A DNA stretch of 7,630 nucleotides from Crenarchaeota archaeon SCGC AAA471-B05 (GTDB lineage Archaea > Thermoproteota > Thermoprotei > Gearchaeales > Gearchaeaceae). The stretch's first letter is position 1. The number at the start of each line of letters is the position of its first letter. Below, one piece after another: positions 5,540-7,630 of this stretch. The stretch covers positions 93,158-100,787 of the forward strand of contig AQYM01000031.1 of NCBI GenBank assembly GCA_000380705.1, in the 5' to 3' direction. The notes beneath the pieces are model-generated. The model searched no databases. It had not been told where the DNA came from and worked only from the letters and a program-made list of their open reading frames with translations. Both the position numbers and the translations under genes were made by a program.

Positions 5540-5547
5540 TATATAAA
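5540..5547 (+). promoter_or_regulatory. Strong TATA box for a separate rpl12 promoter
   Basis: TATATAAA is centred 27-28 bases before the rpl12 ATG at 5571, preceded by a purine-rich BRE-like GAAAA. It lies in the only sizeable gap (47 bases) of an otherwise tightly packed operon. The position predicts a leaderless rpl12 transcript starting at or beside the ATG, which would supply the extra L12 needed for a multi-copy stalk. Confidence 0.6.
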
Positions 5548-5570
5548 GACAATAATTCAAATAATTAATT

Positions 5571-5888
5571 ATGGAATACGTTTACGCAGGATTATTACTG
5601 TACTATACTAAAAAGGAGATAAACGAGGAAAATTTAGAGAAAATTTTTAAAGCAATAGGAGCCGATTACGATATTAATAGAATAAGAATGTACGCTGTAG
5701 CTTTAAAGGAAATCAACATTGAAGAAGCTATTAAGACTGCAGCACCTGTTACGGTTGCACCAGTTACAGCAACACCTGCTGCTACTCCAGCTGTAACAAA
5801 GGAAGAGAAGAAGGAGGAGAAGGAGGAGAAAGAGGAGAAAGTCTCTGAGGAAGAATTAGCAACAGGATTAGCTTCATTATTCGGATAA
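5571..5888 (+). CDS. rpl12: Ribosomal stalk protein L12 / P1 (105 aa)
   Basis: L12 forms dimers on P0 and recruits and activates translational GTPases through a flexible tail. The N-terminal helical dimerisation domain occupies about residues 1-56 (MEYVYAGLLLYYTKKEI, then helices to EINIEEAIK). A flexible hinge rich in Ala, Pro, Thr and Val follows at 57-76. Next comes a run of Lys and Glu (77-95), and the conserved terminal peptide GLASLFG (99-105). Both the sequence and the length match Sulfolobales-type L12. Glu and Lys in the charged run are mostly encoded by GAG and AAG, unlike the GAA/AAA preference elsewhere, giving an unbroken 44-base purine tract at 5798-5841. The gene follows rpl10 after 47 bases holding its own TATA box, and alaS begins 7 bases after its stop. 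Confidence 0.97.
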   Translation: MEYVYAGLLLYYTKKEINEENLEKIFKAIGADYDINRIRMYAVALKEINIEEAIKTAAPVTVAPVTATPAATPAVTKEEKKEEKEEKEEKVSEEELATGLASLFG

Positions 5889-5895
5889 AAACTTT

Positions 5896-7630
5896 ATGAT
5901 CAATAATGAAAAGGAATATGATCTAAATTTTTTTAGAGAAAATAATTTTGTAAGAAAGAGATGTAAATCTTGCCAAAGATATTTTTGGACCTTAGATAAA
6001 GAAACCGAATATTGCAAAAGTTCACCTTGTGTAAATTATTCTTTTTTAGAAGAAAAAGAGAAAGATATACAAATAGATGAAATAAGGGAGAAATTTTTGA
6101 TCTTTTTTGAAAAAAGAAACCATAAAATTATTGAACCAAGACCAGTATTAGCAAGATGGAGGGATGATATATATTTAACAATAGCCAGTATAGCCGTTTT
6201 TCAACCCTTTGTTACAAACGGTATAATCGATCCTCCAGCAAATCCGCTGGTTTTTTCTCAACCTTGTATTAGATTAAAGGATTTGGATTTAATAGGATTA
6301 ACTGCAGGAAGACACCTTACAATATTTGAAATGATGGCTCATCATGCTTTTAATTATCCAAATAAGAAAATATACTGGAAAGATGAAACAGTAAGATATT
6401 GTCATGAATTAAATACTGAAATATTTAAAATAGACCCATACGAAGTTACGTATATTGAAGATGTTTGGGAAGGTGGAGGAAATGCAGGTCCTTGTTTCGA
6501 AGTTGCTTCTAAAGGATTGGAAATTGCAACGTTAGTATTTATGTCATATAAAGTGAGTAACGGAGAATATATACCTATGCCAATATATATCGTAGATACT
6601 GGTTACGGCTTAGAAAGGTATTGTTGGTATCTTAGTAAAAAGCCTTCAGCATTCCATTCAATTTACGGTGATTTAATTAACTGGATATTTAATAGATTGA
6701 ATCTTAACTCTAAATTTATTAACGAAATAGTAAAAGAATACGCAAAGAATTCAATCTTTATTACAGAAAAAACTTTAAAGGAAAAAAGTAATATAAACGA
6801 AAAAATTGCGAAAAAATTGGGGGTTAGCAAAAATGAAATAGATGATATTATAAATAGAATTGAGGCTGCTTATACTTTATTGGATCATTCTAAATGTTTA
6901 GTTTTTATGTTGGCTGATGGTTTGGTTCCTTCGAATACCGGTGAAGGGTATTTAGGAAGACTAATTACCAGAAGAGCCTTAAGATTCATTAAGGCTCTAA
7001 GTTTGAATATTGATTTTAAGGAACTAATCGAAGCCCAAATTAAATTATGGAGTCATAGATTCAAAAGAATTTGGGATTCTAGAGAAAGGATAAAAGAAAT
7101 AATAGAACTTGAAATTCAGAAATATGAAGAAACTTTAAGCAAGGCTTACCCGATAATATCTTCTATAATAGAAAACGTTAAAAAAGGAAAAATAAAAATA
7201 AATACGGAATTATTCGTTGACCTTTATGATTCACAAGGAATCCATCCAGATTTTATTATCCAAGAGGCTAATAAACAAGGAGTATTTATAGAATATCCTT
7301 ACGATTTCTTTTCTAAAGTCGTAGAAAAACATGAAAGAGTTCAAAAAGAAAAACCTAAATTAGATCTACCAGAAGTTAATAATATAAAACCCACTCGTTT
7401 ACTTTTCTATGAAGATAGTTATTTAAAGGAATTCACAGCTAAGATAATACATATAATAAAACCCAAATGGATAATACTTGATCAAACCGCCTTTTATCCC
7501 GAGGGAGGAGGACAAGTTTACGATACGGGGGTATTAATTATTGATGGAAAAAGATATGATGTTAAATCTGTATATAAGATAAATGATGTTGTATTACACG
7601 AAGTAGAAGAAATAGATGAATCCTTAATTG
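5896..7630 (+). CDS. alaS: Alanyl-tRNA synthetase, archaeal type, N-terminal 578 residues (cut by window end)
   Basis: Class II synthetase that charges tRNA-Ala. The frame is open from the ATG at 5896 to the right edge. An N-terminal archaeal extension carries four cysteines (C23, C26, C40, C45; pattern CKSC…C…C followed by RYFW within it), a probable zinc site. The aminoacylation domain follows, with AVFQPFVTNG and SQPCIRLKDLD, then GRHLTIFEMMAHHAFNYP, GGGNAGPCFEV and VDTGYGLERY. Motif 3 is ADGLVPSNTGEGYLGR at 340-355, followed by RR at 359-360. Near the edge, TAFYPEGGGQ (531-540) opens the region leading to the editing domain; the editing HxxxH and the C-terminal C-Ala domain lie beyond the window. 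It starts 7 bases after rpl12, with no TATA-like sequence at the right distance, so it is probably transcribed from upstream promoters. Confidence 0.96.
   Translation, partial: MINNEKEYDLNFFRENNFVRKRCKSCQRYFWTLDKETEYCKSSPCVNYSFLEEKEKDIQIDEIREKFLIFFEKRNHKIIEPRPVLARWRDDIYLTIASIAVFQPFVTNGIIDPPANPLVFSQPCIRLKDLDLIGLTAGRHLTIFEMMAHHAFNYPNKKIYWKDETVRYCHELNTEIFKIDPYEVTYIEDVWEGGGNAGPCFEVASKGLEIATLVFMSYKVSNGEYIPMPIYIVDTGYGLERYCWYLSKKPSAFHSIYGDLINWIFNRLNLNSKFINEIVKEYAKNSIFITEKTLKEKSNINEKIAKKLGVSKNEIDDIINRIEAAYTLLDHSKCLVFMLADGLVPSNTGEGYLGRLITRRALRFIKALSLNIDFKELIEAQIKLWSHRFKRIWDSRERIKEIIELEIQKYEETLSKAYPIISSIIENVKKGKIKINTELFVDLYDSQGIHPDFIIQEANKQGVFIEYPYDFFSKVVEKHERVQKEKPKLDLPEVNNIKPTRLLFYEDSYLKEFTAKIIHIIKPKWIILDQTAFYPEGGGQVYDTGVLIIDGKRYDVKSVYKINDVVLHEVEEIDESLI

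Overview
The window looks like chromosomal DNA of a low-GC thermophilic archaeon, most probably a crenarchaeote close to Sulfolobales. The evidence is the gene order secE–spt5–rpl11–rpl1–rpl10–rpl12–alaS, eukaryote-like P-stalk proteins, an archaeal AlaRS with an N-terminal cysteine cluster, a ThrRS without a fused editing domain, near-exclusive AGA/AGG arginine codons, and TATA-like boxes about 27 bases before start codons, as expected for leaderless mRNAs. The exact genus cannot be read from the sequence alone.

Layout. On the minus strand lie the first 44 codons of a thiolase-like gene (cut by the left edge) and, just upstream of it, a catalytic threonyl-tRNA synthetase. A 338-base divergent intergenic region (1446-1783) follows. 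It is clearly richer in GC than its surroundings and holds several inverted and direct repeats, plus a hairpin resembling the right end (TnpB guide-RNA scaffold) of IS200/IS605-family elements. From 1784 to the right edge everything is on the plus strand and tightly packed: ornithine carbamoyltransferase, SecE, Spt5, ribosomal proteins uL11, uL1, uL10 (P0) and L12 (P1), and the first 578 codons of alanyl-tRNA synthetase, which runs off the end.

How it works together. The plus-strand block builds the ribosomal L1 arm and the whole GTPase-activating stalk base and stalk (uL11, P0, L12). It also makes the elongation factor Spt5, a membrane subunit of the Sec translocon, and a tRNA synthetase. 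L12, needed in several copies per ribosome, sits behind its own TATA box at about -27.

Points worth a second look: P0 stops right after its L12-binding helices and lacks the acidic tail ending in a GLxxLFG-type motif that L12 here still has; SecE carries a second membrane segment that overlaps the start of spt5; the carbamoyltransferase has HCGP where HCLP is expected; and the divergent intergenic region holds a probable decayed mobile-element end or structured RNA. I did not find a complete, clearly new multi-gene system.
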